A stretch of DNA of 64,000 nt, taken from Silurus meridionalis. Its lineage: Eukaryota; Chordata; Actinopteri; Siluriformes; Siluridae. The notes under the pieces are model-generated. The model saw only the letters and a list, made by a program, of their open reading frames with translations, was not told the DNA's origin and did no database searches. A program made the translations under genes and the position numbers. Of this stretch, positions 44,058 to 56,273 are shown one piece after another; within the stretch, counting starts at the first letter, position 1, and each line of letters begins with the position of its first letter. The stretch lies in assembly GCF_014805685.1 (NCBI RefSeq), contig NC_060892.1, forward strand, positions 7,371,490 to 7,435,489, given 5' to 3'.

Positions 44058-44575
44058 ATGCGTGCCTTAATATATACAGTATGTGTGTATGTGTTTTTGT
44101 GTGCTTGTATGAATTAGTATGTGGTACATGTGTGTGCATGTGTTGACAAATGTGTATGTATGCATTAATATGTACAGTATGTGTTTGTGTTTGTGTGTGC
44201 TTGTATGCATTAGTATATGGGTGCATGTGTGTGCAAGTGTGTATTTATGTATTAATATATTCAGTATGTTTATATGTGTGTGTAAAAGTGTGTGTAGGCA
44301 CGAATATATACACAACGTATGTATTTGTGTGCGTGTATGCATTAGTACATGTGTGTGCAAGTGTGTATGTATGCTTTAATATATACAGTATGTATTTGTG
44401 TTTGTGTGTGTTGGTATAAATTATTATGTGTTTGTGTACAAGTGTGTGTTTATGCATTATATATACAGCATGTATTTGTATGCGAGTGTGTGTCTGTTTG
44501 TGCGCATGTGTGTATGTAATGTATACATAAGAATATGTGTGTATGTATGTGGTTGCACATGAATGCATCTACTGA
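43531..44575. repeat. TG-rich minisatellite with TAATATATACAG motif
   Basis: The landmark TAATATATACAGTAT (with variants) recurs at 43855, 43949, 44068, 44166, 44253, about 44302, 44377 and about 44457. Spacings are mostly 75-98 bases. Between landmarks lie GTGTGTTTGTGTGTGCTTGT, ATGCATTAGTATATG and GTGTGTGCAAGTGTG blocks in constant order. One unit is expanded by a (GT)n run at 44010-44056. Long frames on both strands are products of this structure. Confidence 0.85.
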
Positions 44576-44819
44576 AGGAAAAAATGTGTGTTAGGTCATA
44601 TTAGACATTAACACACTCTCTAACACGTGAATTTAACCTTGAACACATTAACACACACTGCTACGTGGCTGAAATGCTGAGGTTGTGCAGCAGCAATAAA
44701 CAGATTAACTGCATAACGCTACATTGATCCTTGTTTGTGTGTGTGTGTGCGCACATGTGTGTGCACGTGTCTTTGATTTGTAACATCAGTGCAGTCAAAT
44801 GGCAGCTGATTATATGATT

Positions 44820-44853
<34 letters not shown>

Positions 44854-45820
44854 TCTGTTGTTTGTGAATCAGTAAGGTCTACTCTGCACGAACACACAAT
44901 CAAACACACACTGACACGCAACACACATTGTATTTACATATTATTCTGCGAAATGAACCTGTGTGCACGTGTGTTTGTGCGTATAATATTTAAACCATGT
45001 GTTTTTCCCTTCAAAATATTGAGTGTTAAAAATAGGAAAGAAAGAAAGAGTAACATTACACTCATTGACATTCAGCTGATGTTTCTGACTAACACACATT
45101 GAGGTTCTGTCCTATATCAATTCTTTCTCTATTCTCATCCCTCCTTCCTCCTCTGCTTTCTTTCTATTCTCACGAGCAGGCTTGTTGTCTCTTCTTTAAC
45201 ACAATGGGACACTTGTCTTTTGTCCATGACTAACATACTCTGACTTTCATCCTGAATCACTATTAAGTCTCTCCTTTTTTCCTTATTTGTGCTTGCCCTT
45301 TCCCTTCCTGTAGTGTGCACTACTTAGTAGGAAATGACTCAAAAAATATATATTATTATAAAAAAATGTTAACAATGTGTTTTCTGCAACAAAAAAATAA
45401 AAATAATTGTTTTACATATGTATTTTAGTGATAAAAACCTGTGTGTTATAAATGAAAATTGATACTTTGGGTCGATAAGTCACTACGTAGTGCACACTCC
45501 AGGCGAGTTAATATCTCCTGGGCTGAGTGTGTGTGTGTCTTTTGCTCCTGCGGTGATATTTCTGTGTTGAAAATCGCAGCGAGACACTGCTCTAAATGGA
45601 AATGGATTTTGTAATTGCAGTCTTTAAGGGTGCAACTTTTCATCGACCACTTTTCAAATAACGAATTTTACGCCCTGAATGAAGCGTGAATTTTTTCAAC
45701 TTTTACTTTACAGAACTTTTTTTTAAACTCGAGATTTTATGTCACACAACAGCAAGCGTCTTTACAGAAGAGCGGAGTTTATTATATAACAGTAAATGGG
45801 ATCTTTAAAAAGCACATACA
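44576..45820. other. Unassigned sequence with a GT microsatellite
   Basis: (TG)n at 44825-44852. GTCACTACGTAGTGCACAC at about 45480 and GTAGTGTGCACTACTTAG at about 45311 share a related palindrome-like word. No exon or known repeat. Confidence 0.4.
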
Positions 45821-45848
45821 AAGGTCAAGTGTCCACAAACTTTTGTTC

Positions 45849-45943
<95 letters not shown>

Positions 45944-46235
45944 ATCTAAACATTTCATTCAACATTTAGTCTCTTATTTGCTCTTATTTATATTAACCTT
46001 CACTCTTCTGGGAAGATGTTCTACTAGATCTTGGAGTGTGCTATGGGAGATTTGTACGCATTCAGCCACAAGGGTGTAAAAGTCAGGTACTGATGTTGGG
46101 TAATGAAGCCTGGGGTGTAGTCAAGATTCCGATACCTCACAAAGGTGTTCAAAAGAAGTTCAGGACTAAGTTCAAAAGCAGGTCACTCAAGAGCCTTCTC
46201 TCAAGCACATGTACACCATAAACAATATCTTCAAG
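45821..46235 (-). mobile_element. Tc1-derived short element with (ATCT)n inside its end
   Basis: 45950-46235 is the reverse complement of the family seen at 8.6 and 38.6 kb (CTTCTGGGAAGATGTTCTAC, TTCAGCCACAAGGGTG, GTCAGGTACTGATGTTGGGT, CAAAGGTGTTCAAAAGAAG). At 45824-45848, AAGTGTCCACAAACTTTTGT is the inverted-repeat end, but in the orientation of a plus-strand right end, not of a minus-strand left end. The two parts are separated by the ATCT array. Either two elements abut or one end was inverted. Confidence 0.7.
45849..45943. repeat. (ATCT)n microsatellite
   Basis: About 23 perfect tetranucleotide units. Confidence 0.97.
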
Positions 46236-47017
46236 TTATACAGCTGCATGAATGACTTTTCTATAATTCAAACTGAAGAATTTTTCAATTAATTTCAATT
46301 AAATTGAAAATATTTCACCCTTAGACTTCTGACCTCGAAGGTCTACTTTTACCTTGCAGATCACAGGTTCTTTAGAAGGACATGCGATATGAGTGATCTG
46401 AGTTCTCAGACTGTGTGCTGATAGATGTTTTTTCTGTTTCACTGCTTCATCCATGACTAATGAAAATGACTAATGAAAAACTCATTTTGTTTAATTTTTG
46501 AGGCTTTGCTTGATATTATGGCTTTTTTAAAAAAATCATTCTCCAAAATCTTTTATTCACATTCACTGCGGTGAAGTGCATTACAGCAGTGCATTATGGG
46601 TAACATTACAATGATGTATACAGGAACATTACCATACACTCAGGAATATGAAAACATTGTACGAGACAGCAACACATCAGTCTTTATGGATATAAAAGTC
46701 TACACAGCATTATATTCTGCAGTTTTCATGTTTAAGTCTGTTACTGTTTGGTGCCACTGTGAAGTGCAGTGCAAAATATAATATAATGCTGCATAATATT
46801 TCATCACCATTTCTGAGTTTCTGACATCAAATTTTTGGTTATTTAAAAAATTCTCGGACACCGACAAGGACAAGTAACATTGTTGCCTTCAAATGTTTTC
46901 ATAAAAGATATGGTTTATGTTTTTCTGAAGGAAACTCTGAAAATCTGCTCCTTTAACAAAATAAAGCTTTAGCATTTGTGCAAGAACTATAAAATACATG
47001 TTTCTTCTTCCTCTTAC

Positions 47018-47051
<34 letters not shown>

Positions 47052-47152
47052 ATTATTGTGGTAGTTGTTATTGATTCATTATTTGTTTTTTATTATATAT
47101 TTGTATTTATCGTTTTATTATAATTTTAATCTTTTTCTTTTTATTACATATT

Positions 47153-47207
<55 letters not shown>

Positions 47208-48814
47208 TTTTAGGGGGCCAAGCACTGAAGATGTATAGACACTGCTGTTTTTCTACCCTTTCCCATTTTTCTGCTTCTTAGCAGCCCATAGAACTGTCTA
47301 GTAACAATTCATGCACAATAAGGAAGATTTTGACCAAATTTGGGTCACTAGTGTGACAATAATCTACATCTACCATTGAGTCAAGCTTAGCCCCAATCTA
47401 AAAGTACATTTATAGTCATAACTTTGAGTTCCAGTGTTGAGAAGTATGCAAGCATATATTTTTTGTTTGTAGTTAATTGTTTTCAATACTTATACTTGTG
47501 TTTTGTCATCCCAGTGCAATTCTTTTTGTGCCTGGATGTATGCATCAATGTTAAAGCCTCCTGATTCAATTAACTTTTTGTCCTAAATCTCCTTGTCCTG
47601 AGTCACAGAAACTCATACGATTTTTTTGTGTGTACAATGAGCTTTTATCAGCATTTACAGAATTTTAACAGAGGGCAGTTTTCTTAGTTTGAAGGTCTCC
47701 ATGTCCTTCGTGTAGGATTATCTCTTCAATCAGCGCCTTTATTTACCACTTTTATTCCTGAAAATAATAAAGAGTGGATAACCTTTACAAACGCTCACGT
47801 ATCTTTTATAGTATAGTGTTTCCTGTAGAACGCTCTCCGAATGCACAAACACATCAATCTGCACTGATAAGTCGAAGGCTGAAGTGCACTTAAATTGGTT
47901 TTAGAGACGTCGCTACACGCCTATAAATTTTGTTTTACACATGCAATGTTTTCTTTTTTCAGAAGTTAAAGCGCTGAAGGACTATAGATGCATTATTAAG
48001 TGCTCACTGTCCTGAGAAGTGCAAATGCAATATTTTTTTCCTTATATTTTTATTTCATGATCCTTTCATTTCTTTTAAAGCAAAAGAAAAAAAGAAAAGA
48101 AAAAAGCAAGACAATAAAGCAAAATTAATTCTGGCTTGGTGCTATAAATTGACCTTGCTAAAGAGGTAGTCTAAGTAATGGTCAAATTATTATTATTTTA
48201 TTAATCATTATCACTATTACGTTTGTTTTGTTTGTCTTTGAATGCATTGCCATCAAGTAGTTGAGTTGAGGCTAAAGTTCATGGATACTTTTCATCCAGA
48301 AAGAAGTCTTGAAAGGATTTGCAGCAAAACTGTGACGGAGACACGAGACACAGAGGCAGAATGTGTAGAATCCATTTGTGGAGTCTGTATATCCAGCAAA
48401 TCAAAATCACAAACCAAAAACAGAGTGAGGAGACAGTCTGGTAACAGTCGGTACACGAATGGTCAGTCTGTGACGCAATCACAACCAAACAAAGGAGGCA
48501 GGTAGAAAGGTCAAGAAAAACAGATACAGGTACACAGTAAATCACAGCAGAAAAAAAACAATGGATTGGTATGCAATGGAGGAATTACATTACATTGCAC
48601 CAGTGTTAGCATGAGCATGCCTTAAAAAAGCTACAACAGGAAGTGTTCCTTGATCCGGATTTGCTAATATTTGCGTGAAAGTTCCCTCTGGTGAGGTGGA
48701 GGAGGAAGCTACATTTTATTGTGTAAGTTATAAGTTCAATATTTTTTTCTTGTTTCAAAATTATATCATTATTTTAAATATTATTCTTTATCATTTTTAA
48801 ACAATGATCAATAG
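46236..48814. other. AT-rich region without recognised genes
   Basis: It contains (ATT)n at 47020-47049 and 47154-47206. The following segment TAGGGGGCCAAGCACTGAAG (about 47212-47430) resembles a dispersed fish repeat that often sits next to ATT arrays; its class is unknown to me. 48360-48545 is rich in CAGTC/ACAGGTA-like words. An open frame at 48242-48505 shows no domain I recognise and I do not call it a gene. Confidence 0.35.
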
Positions 48815-49144
48815 ATGAGGAAAGCCCACCTCCCTCCCCCTAATTATGTTCTACAGATGGACCATCGAGAGCATCCTGAGCAGCTGCATCACTGCCTGGT
48901 TTGGGAATTGCACCGTCTCGGATCGCAAAACCCTACAGAAGATATTGAGGATGGCCGAGAAGACGCTGCATCCGCAAAGCCAACAGCATTGTGGGCAACC
49001 GCACACATCCCTCACACACACTCTTCACCCTCCTGCCATTAGGAAAGCGGGTTCTAAGGTTTCGGGCCATCACTGTGCAACAGACTGTGCAACAGTTTTT
49101 ACCCTCGAGCCATTAGGCTCCTCAACACACAGAACTGAACTGTG

Positions 49145-49193
<49 letters not shown>

Positions 49194-49670
49194 AACTGTG
49201 TGTTACTGAACTGCACAAACTGAACTCAACACACAATCATTACTCCTCTTAATCCATTCCACCACCATATTATATTTAATCATTTTATACTGTTTACATC
49301 TCAACTGCTGCTCTTGCTGTTTTTGCACAACATTTTGTTTATGTTTACAAATACACTTTTGTATTCAGTTCTCTTTTGCACATTGTCCTGTATAACATAT
49401 TATACAGTAGATTTACTGGTAAGCGCTAATTTGTGTTTTGTGTATCTGTCCCGCACGGTCTTGTGTTGTCTGTCTCCACTGTTTGCACTCGGATGCACAC
49501 TTTATGTGGCGAGGACACTTACTTGAGTCCTCAGCTCTGTGTTCTGTTATGTAGCTCTATGTTGTGTGATGTTGCTCTATGCTGTTTTATGTAGCACCAG
49601 GGTTCTGGAGATACTTGGTCTCATTTCACTATGTGTGTTATATATATACTTGAAATGAGAATATAAGATA
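48815..49670 (+). pseudogene. L2/CR1-like LINE ORF2 C-terminus and 3' UTR
   Basis: The frame from 48846 reads FYRWTIESILSSCITAWFGN, then CTVSDRKTLQKILRMAEKT. This matches the L2-type ORF2 region after the RT palm (usual form FYRGTIESILS.CITVWYGNC..DRK.LQRIV). A shift follows; other-frame traces give HTSLTHTLHPPA (from DPSHP.H.LF.LLPSG) and EPLGSSTHR. A (AC)n array interrupts it at 49148-49191. The 3' UTR includes ATGTAGCACCAGGGTTCTGG and TCTCATTTCACTATGTG, related to 4465-4560. The copy is 5'-truncated and frameshifted. Confidence 0.75.
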
Positions 49671-50118
49671 CTTGACGACTTGAAATTGTAACACTAAACA
49701 TTTGTATATCAAACTAATACAACTAACTCATTTATCAATTTATTTATAACTCATGAAATTATTTATTTATTTATTTAAATAACTTCACATATTGGCATGA
49801 TGAGAATTAAATGGGGGAAAAAAAAATCACACCCATTTTTTTCATTTTGCAGTTCATTTGCAGGCAGTTTGCGTTGGTGTTTAATACATAATGAGCTAAA
49901 AAATGAGCTGAAAAACACTTTATCGCACTTAAACTTTAGCATCCTGTGTGTACTGTGTGTGTATGTGTGTGTGTGTGTGTTTCTGCATGTGTGGATTAAA
50001 GCTACTCTCCGATTTCAGATTACTGTGAAAAATGTCAGATGTGCTTTTACCCATGAAACTCAACACACTAACTGAGGTTAATTGGTAAAGGTTACTGTAT
50101 GAGGACAGGTGTGTGCAT

Positions 50119-50175
<57 letters not shown>

Positions 50176-50519
50176 TTGCCCAGACCTGTAAGTGGATTAT
50201 CAGCAATCTGTTGAGATTTAACATGAACTGTCAGGGATAAAGAGCTTTCTCAGATTTCTCAATGCTTCCTCCTTGTGTGCATCTGCTTCACTAACTAAGC
50301 TATGGACCCTAGTTTTCCATTTAAGGTATGACTATTAATCTAGGTATAATTAAAAAAATATATATTTTTATATTTATTCTCAACCATTTTATTACTTGCA
50401 AAATTTAGATATTAACAGTTAAGTGTATATAATATTTACTTTGACTAAGCAAATATATTAAAGTACAGATGTTACACCTCTTTATTTTTATTGAAAAATC
50501 TTCTCCTAGGTTTATTATC
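49671..50519. other. Unassigned sequence with GT microsatellites
   Basis: (GT)n at 49961-49981 and 50125-50174. No exon or repeat family recognised. Confidence 0.45.
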
Positions 50520-50645
50520 TCTTGCAATTCAGACAGTTAGATTCTCCAGACTTTCAGGTGAAATACTTTGCCATGCCTCTTTTAAAACTTGCCAAAGGTG
50601 TTCTTCACCTTTGGAATACTGCTGATTACCTAGTTTGTTTCATAT
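50520..50645 (-). mobile_element. Tc1-like transposase fragment
   Basis: AGATTCTCCAGACTTTCAGG and ACTTGCCAAAGGTGTTCTTC are the reverse complement of the 3' part of a Tc1 transposase. The second matches 16771-16799 (AAGAACACCTTTGGCAAGTT). The fragment is short. Confidence 0.55.
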
Positions 50646-51256
50646 AGACAAATGGAAAAATGTACATCTTTAAAAAACGATAAAGATTAGGTGTGATTAC
50701 GTTGTGAGTGTTAGGTTTGATTAGGTTTCCAAATGTATAGCATGCACTGTATATATAATATTTAAGTATATTAGTTATTTGTTAGATGATGAATAGATGA
50801 GGGACAATAAGAAATAATAGTAATTAGCATGAATATTAATTACTAATACAGAAAAAAATCTTTGAATGGGTGTTATGGTAAAACTACATTACTAATACTA
50901 CCCTAAAATTTGTCAAGCATTTCAAGTTGAATAAAGGTGCAGATTTTCCTTTAAAATTAAAGTTTAAACTAACTCAAAAATGCCAAACAATAAGTAATTA
51001 AAAATAGGAACATAAAAAAACATTACAAAGAACCCTAAGACTGAAAAACAGGTGTAACAACCACAAAAGACAAATGTAAGACAGAGCGCTGTGATAGATG
51101 TGACCTTTATACATGTGCTAATCAAGGGTGACAAGGAACAGGTGTGACTGATTAGTGACGTTTGACAGTTACACAATGTTGTACTGGCTGATGGGAATTG
51201 TAGTCCAGTGCCATAAACCTCGGAGTGATTTTCAGATGTTATAGAAAATTATTGTA
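50646..51256. other. AT-rich unassigned sequence
   Basis: No recognised feature. Confidence 0.4.
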
Positions 51257-51306
51257 TTGCATAGAAAACATCTTCCAACATGAGTTGGAAGATGTTTTCT
51301 ATGCAA
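51257..51306. repeat. Perfect short hairpin (23-bp arms, 4-base loop)
   Basis: The left arm 51257-51279 (TTGCATAGAAAACATCTTCC...) and the right arm 51284-51306 are exact reverse complements around an ATGA loop. A minisatellite starts immediately to the right. Confidence 0.96.
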
Positions 51307-51595
51307 AACTTCCACTTCTACTTACAAACACTGATTTAAATCCAAACCACTGAAATACCACTTTTACTTCAACCACTAAACTAAATCCAAACCACTGAAC
51401 TTCTACTTCTAGTAAAACCAATGAACAAATCTGAACTACTGAACTACCACTTCTACTTTATCCACCAAACTATCAATTCCACTTAGGTAACCACTAAGGT
51501 AAACCAAACCACTAAACTACAACATCTACTTCAACCAATTAACTAAATCTTAACCACTGAACTTCCACTTCTACTTTCACAGCACATTGATGTAA
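51307..51595. repeat. ACCACTGAACT minisatellite
   Basis: AACCACTGAACTACCACTTC-like units alternate with CAACCACTAAACTAAATCC. There are about six diverged units with a period near 45-55 bases. Confidence 0.75.
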
Positions 51596-51629
51596 AAGTC
51601 AAGTCAAGTCAAATCACATGGCCATATTG

Positions 51630-52870
51630 GCATTTAAGCCTTGCAGCCATACAAATGATACAGTTCACAGTGAAAATGAACCGGACACAGTCGGTTCAGA
51701 TTTTCCTGGTCTAGGGCCCAGTAAGTAGAAGGAAAAATTTCTGGAGCATAACAGATTGTGGGTCGACCGATGGCACCTTGGGAACATATCCTGTAAACAA
51801 AGGCACTGGCCATGCCTGGAGTAAACTCTAGGAAAAAGTTCTCCCACTCTCTTGAGAGAGGAAATTGCCAGAAGGAACACAGTCTTAACTGTAAGGAACC
51901 TTGAAGGAACATTAGCCAACGGCTCCAAAGGATACCTCCAAGACAACGGACCCACGCAGGCACTCTAGGTCATGCCAGAGGCATCATCCTCCAGAGATCC
52001 ACCACAGAGAAAACGTGTCACCAACGGGCTCTACCCAGCAACTGCCCCATAAGGGGGGCATGGTGTGCTGCAATGGCAGACACATAGACATTTATGGTGT
52101 AAGGAGCAAACACTTTGGCGAACTGTCCCTGAAAGAATTTCAACAATGAACCAACCAGGCAGTTAACTGGATCCACTGGAACTGTGAACAGGCGCCATCT
52201 CGCGGTGTACAACCTCCTCGTGGAGGGAGCTCTGGATTTGAGAATGGTCTCTACCTTGTCGGTAAAGAGACCAGAGGCTAGGAGCTGTGAACCCTCAGAT
52301 CCCTCCTGAGAGGAAACTTTTAGCGAGGTTGATTAAGGAGAGCTACCAGGTCCGCAAACCATGGCCTGCCTGGCCACCGTGGGGCCACTGGAAGGAGACG
52401 GACTATGTCCCGGCAAACACTCGGGAGCAGCATGACAGGGGAAAAGGCGTACAGGCGTCCAGCCCTAGAGAGGCTGGATGTGTCATTTAGAAATAGAGGG
52501 GACATCTGTAATGAGATGTGATGTCTCTTGAATCGCAAGTAGGTCCATCTGAGCTCTGGTAAATCTCCCACAAATTTGCTCCACCACCACGGCCCTTGTC
52601 TCAAGAGGGCATCTGCTCCTTCGTTCAAGTGGCCTGGGATATATGCTGCCATCAAGAAGAGCAGCTTCCCCTGGGCCCATAGAAGGATCTGATGTGTAAG
52701 CTTGTATAGAAGGCAAGATCGCAGACCCCCCGGTGGTGTAGGAAGCAACGACTTGTTGTCTGTATTTACCAACACATGGTAGCCCTTGATGTCTGGAAGG
52801 AAACTGCATTGATATGCCTTCCCCAGAGACCGCATCTGTCCCAGCACGGGGCCTGAGATGGCCTTAACCC
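51630..52870 (-). pseudogene. DIRS-type retrotransposon, copy 1 (RNase H and recombinase part)
   Basis: DIRS elements encode RT, RNase H and a tyrosine recombinase instead of a DDE integrase. On the minus strand the RNase H region (52847-52320) reads YHVLVNTDNKSLLPTPPGGL, LLYKLTHQILLWAQGKLL, AAYIPGHLNEGADALLRQGP, and further VAPRWPGRPWFADLVALLNQ. The recombinase N-terminal part (52212-52018) reads YTARWRLFTVPVDPVNCLVG and INVYVSAIAAHHAPL. The core (51963-51634) has SSLKRVGEL in one frame and ENLNRLCPVHF in another, the first holding the conserved Arg of box I. Frame breaks are frequent. The copy lacks the RT and stops before the HxxR/Tyr boxes. Confidence 0.82.
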
Positions 52871-53764
52871 CTGCTCCCTAATGAGTGGAAGAACCACATC
52901 TCGATGCTGGACTGTTATTATTCTTAAACCGGTCAAGAATATCAGTGATATCAGTGTCAGTGTGTATACAATTTAAACTTATTAAGAACTTGCCAAAAAA
53001 AAACAAACAAAAAAATACCTGTTTGGTTTACATGGATTTTGTAATCTTTTCTCTGTGTCATTTTCACTGAAGTAATAAAACTCTTGTAGGGTCTTTACAG
53101 TGAACTCCTTTTACTTTTCCTCATGTGAATGGCCATTCTCCAGCAGATTATGTGAATAATCCTGTCATGTCTAATGTGCTCATTAAGTATAAATCTATTT
53201 GCCTTGTAAATACAGCTGTGGTCATAATTTCCCTATGAAAATGATGTAAACAGGAGCTGGAGCGAAGACGCCGTTTCTGGCTCCAGCACGTTATACTTGA
53301 AATAAAACAAAGCTGGAACAATGAGTTTAAAACGCACAACGTCAGCTCTAATTAAAGTTTATTTGTTTCTACGGTAACACTGGGACTTGAAGCGTGGAAG
53401 TGTAGAGAGGAAGTTTATTAAACAGAGCAACAGTGCCAGTAACAAATCTGAAAAACAGACAGAGGGCGAAAACACAATGATAAATAACGCACGCAAACAT
53501 ATCCAATATACAATATTTACAAAAAAGAGCAGGAACAAATGGAGAATTTGAGAAAAAAATATCTAAATAAATACATAATAGTGAACCAAAACTTGTGTGC
53601 AATGAGGACATTAATACTGTACAATTGGCAAGCTCTTACACTTTTTCATATAGTAATTGAAAGCATATTTTAAAAAAATATTTTTTTTTCTTTATTTATA
53701 GTTTCAGTTTATTTTTTATTTGAATATAAAATTAACCCTTGACAATAAAGTGATAATTTATATT
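52871..53764. other. Unassigned sequence, candidate conserved block
   Basis: 53105-53400 is repeat-free and GC-balanced, with GCTCATTAAGTATAAATC and CTCTAATTAAAGTTTATTTG AT-core motifs. No exon was recognised. The rest is AT-rich. Confidence 0.3.
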
Positions 53765-53960
53765 ATATTTACGTTTATGGCATTTGGCAGACACCCTTTA
53801 CCCGGAGCAACTTTATTATCAAATAATTTTATTTAATTTAATTTACAAAATGATCTTTTTGATACACCTGAGCAGTTAAGGGGCCTTCAGGGTCACTCCT
53901 GCACGTACAATAGCCCATTGCTCACAGGTGTTAATCTTTAACAAAAGATTAAATGAAAAA
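53765..53960 (-). mobile_element. SINE/LINE-tail fragment
   Basis: TTTATGGCATTTGGCAGACA and CACCCTTTACCCGGAGCAAC are the reverse complement of the shared SINE/LINE tail. Body traces (GTTAAGGGGCCTTCAGGGTC) continue to about 53910. No head. Confidence 0.6.
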
Positions 53961-54979
53961 AGACAAGAGTAACCATGACAAACTATATATCATTTAAAAG
54001 GTCTAAGCCTCAAGCATCAAGATCAAGAAATTACATCACAGTTTTTAATGGAAAACATATAACAAATGTATTTGCTGGATTTGTGTAAACAGTGCACACC
54101 AACAACATGCATTAAAAAAAGCATTACTTACACTATGATTGTAATAACGTGTCAAACGCATCCACTGCTCCAAATCCTAGTTTATTTTGAAAGATAAGGG
54201 TCCACTGAACAACATGCTGTAAAGCATTTTTGGTCCAACAAAACGGGCCCTGTAATTTAGATTATTTTTTTGTTTAATTCGAAGTACTTTGGGGGGTGTA
54301 TAGTTTGTATATGTTTTGGAATACTTTCGCATAAAAAAACCCGACTTCTACGGAGTAAAAAAAGCAAATATGGCTGGTAGAATATAGTGTTACTAAACAA
54401 ATAAGACCATTTATTAAAAAAAAAAGTCAGACAGGTCATCAATGGCAACCTGGCCATCAATACGAATGCCAAATCAGTAGCCAAACATGTATAACAATAG
54501 CCTGAATGGCCAGGGATTAATTTGAATGCAGACTATATGAATGTGCAACTGGAAGTTCTGTCACCAAAACAAACTCCTTGTAAGTGCAAACATATTTGGC
54601 AATAAAGCTCTTTCTGATTCTGATTCTGAATGGTCACCTGAGTCTTGCAGGTGGCTCTCACACAGGGAGATGGAGAAAAGGACCAGACATAGGCTCAGAT
54701 AAATGTTTGTAGGCATGGAATTTTTCATGATAGCTTCATAAAATGTTAAATATAAGCTCATGAGACAAGTGGCTTTCAACCCAATAATTTTTGGATTTCT
54801 CCTGGACTGATTTCATGTATTTATATAGGCATTTCATTGTCTATAACTTAATATCTTTTTGAGCATTATCAATTTTGAAAGATGGACACTAAAGCCCAAA
54901 GTGTCTTCTTTTCCAAAGATATCTAAATTGTTAATCTAGTCCACTTTTGTCAGGAACTGTTAATTAAAAATCTAAACCA
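53961..54979. other. Unassigned sequence with a LINE tail
   Basis: 54575-54632 (TATTTGGCAATAAAGCTCTT, then TCTGATTCTGATTCTGA) is a LINE-type 3' tail with GATTCT repeats on the plus strand. The rest shows no recognised feature. Confidence 0.45.
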
Positions 54980-55095
54980 CACCAAGCTGGGCCCCTGAGC
55001 AAGGCCATTAACCCTATAGCTGCTTAGTTGTATAAATGATATGAATGTAAGTCACCCTGGATAAGGATTTACCAGATGCCAAATGTAATGTAAAC
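54980..55095 (+). mobile_element. SINE fragment (body and tail)
   Basis: AGCTGGGCCCCTGAGCAAGG, GTAAGTCACCCTGGATAAGG and GCCAAATGTAATGTAA follow the order of the 22.4 kb SINE. The tRNA-like head is replaced by unrelated DNA. Confidence 0.7.
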
Positions 55096-56150
55096 TCCAA
55101 CACTTTGATCACTAAACTACCACTATTAACAAAGATGACCAGCAGCAGATTACGGTGAAGCCAGTGATTTAAAGGTGTAAGGAGAAAAAGTTTATAAGAA
55201 AATGTTTTTCTTTGTTGTGTTTTTTTGAGAGATTTTTTAAAAGATTTTCTACATATTTGTGTGTTGGACATTAGCAGTGAAGACATCTGCTGTGCGCAGT
55301 GGGACAATTCAACAATATAGACCCGATAAACTTTGTAATCATAATGGCTTGTGACTTCAGAAAGCCAGGAACAGCAGGATGAGAAGTTAAGCATGTCTAA
55401 TGCTGTAAGATCTTTTCTTTAAAAAAAAAAAATCTTTATCACAGAGCTGCTCATAAAGATTCTTTGGTCATTGATGTCGAGCAGCTGTTTCTGTCCTTCC
55501 AGCTAATCGATATCTTCTTTGCTAACGTGCCAGAGGACAGCAGGCAGGATGATTGCTTCAGTTTTTCAGCTTTGTGTTTGTCAGATGTTTGGAATAAAAG
55601 GGCGACGATTATTTCAGATCTCCACAAAGCTTCGTCAATATCAGCACCACTTCTTGTCTTTTGTGCTGAGCCTATATTTCAGCACTGAAAACAGAAACTA
55701 ATAAAGGCTCGATCTGCATTTTAGGGTTAACCTGTGTGCGGAGTTACATTTGTAATCAGCCAATTGCAATCTTGATTAGATTACTTCACCACAAAGTTTG
55801 CTTTACTATCCACAGAATATCACTATTGTTGTACTTTTGTGAATTTTTTTTTTCCTGAGTCACTAATGTGAACGAATCAGTATTGTATTGATTCAGAAAT
55901 ATTTATTTTCTTTTCCTTGCTGCTGACACTTTTTACACTGCAAAAATGTAAAACATGGAAACTTTAAAAAGCAATTGAATAACTTTCAAATGTAACAGCT
56001 AGGCTTAGTGAAGCTGAAATGTTATCTTGGTTTTAAATGCACAATACACAGTTAGTCTGTTGTTAGCTACAGCTGATCTTAATGTTCCTTTGGATAATAC
56101 ACAATAGACTATGGCTATCATGATAGATAGATTTTTTTTTTGGCTAGTTT
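55096..56150. other. Unassigned sequence, candidate conserved block
   Basis: 55440-55720 is repeat-free and GC-balanced (GAGCAGCTGTTTCTGTCC, CCAGCTAATCGATATC). Open frames there have no recognised domain. The rest is AT-rich. Confidence 0.3.
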
Positions 56151-56273
56151 CTACTGACCTTGACTACTGGTTACCTCAATAGGCAGTGGTAAGCGGCCCT
56201 GCTAATCAGAGCGCTCTACATCCAGAGGAGTGTACACCTTGCGCAGTGCCCGTACTTCCTCATCACCACCAGG

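Noticed and set aside
43683..44117. Overlapping frames of 90-144 codons on both strands
   Set aside because: Products of the TG-rich minisatellite (Cys/Val and His/Thr repeats).
48242..48505. An 87-codon plus-strand frame
   Set aside because: Hydrophilic, no known domain, next to dispersed-repeat-like sequence. No support for a gene.
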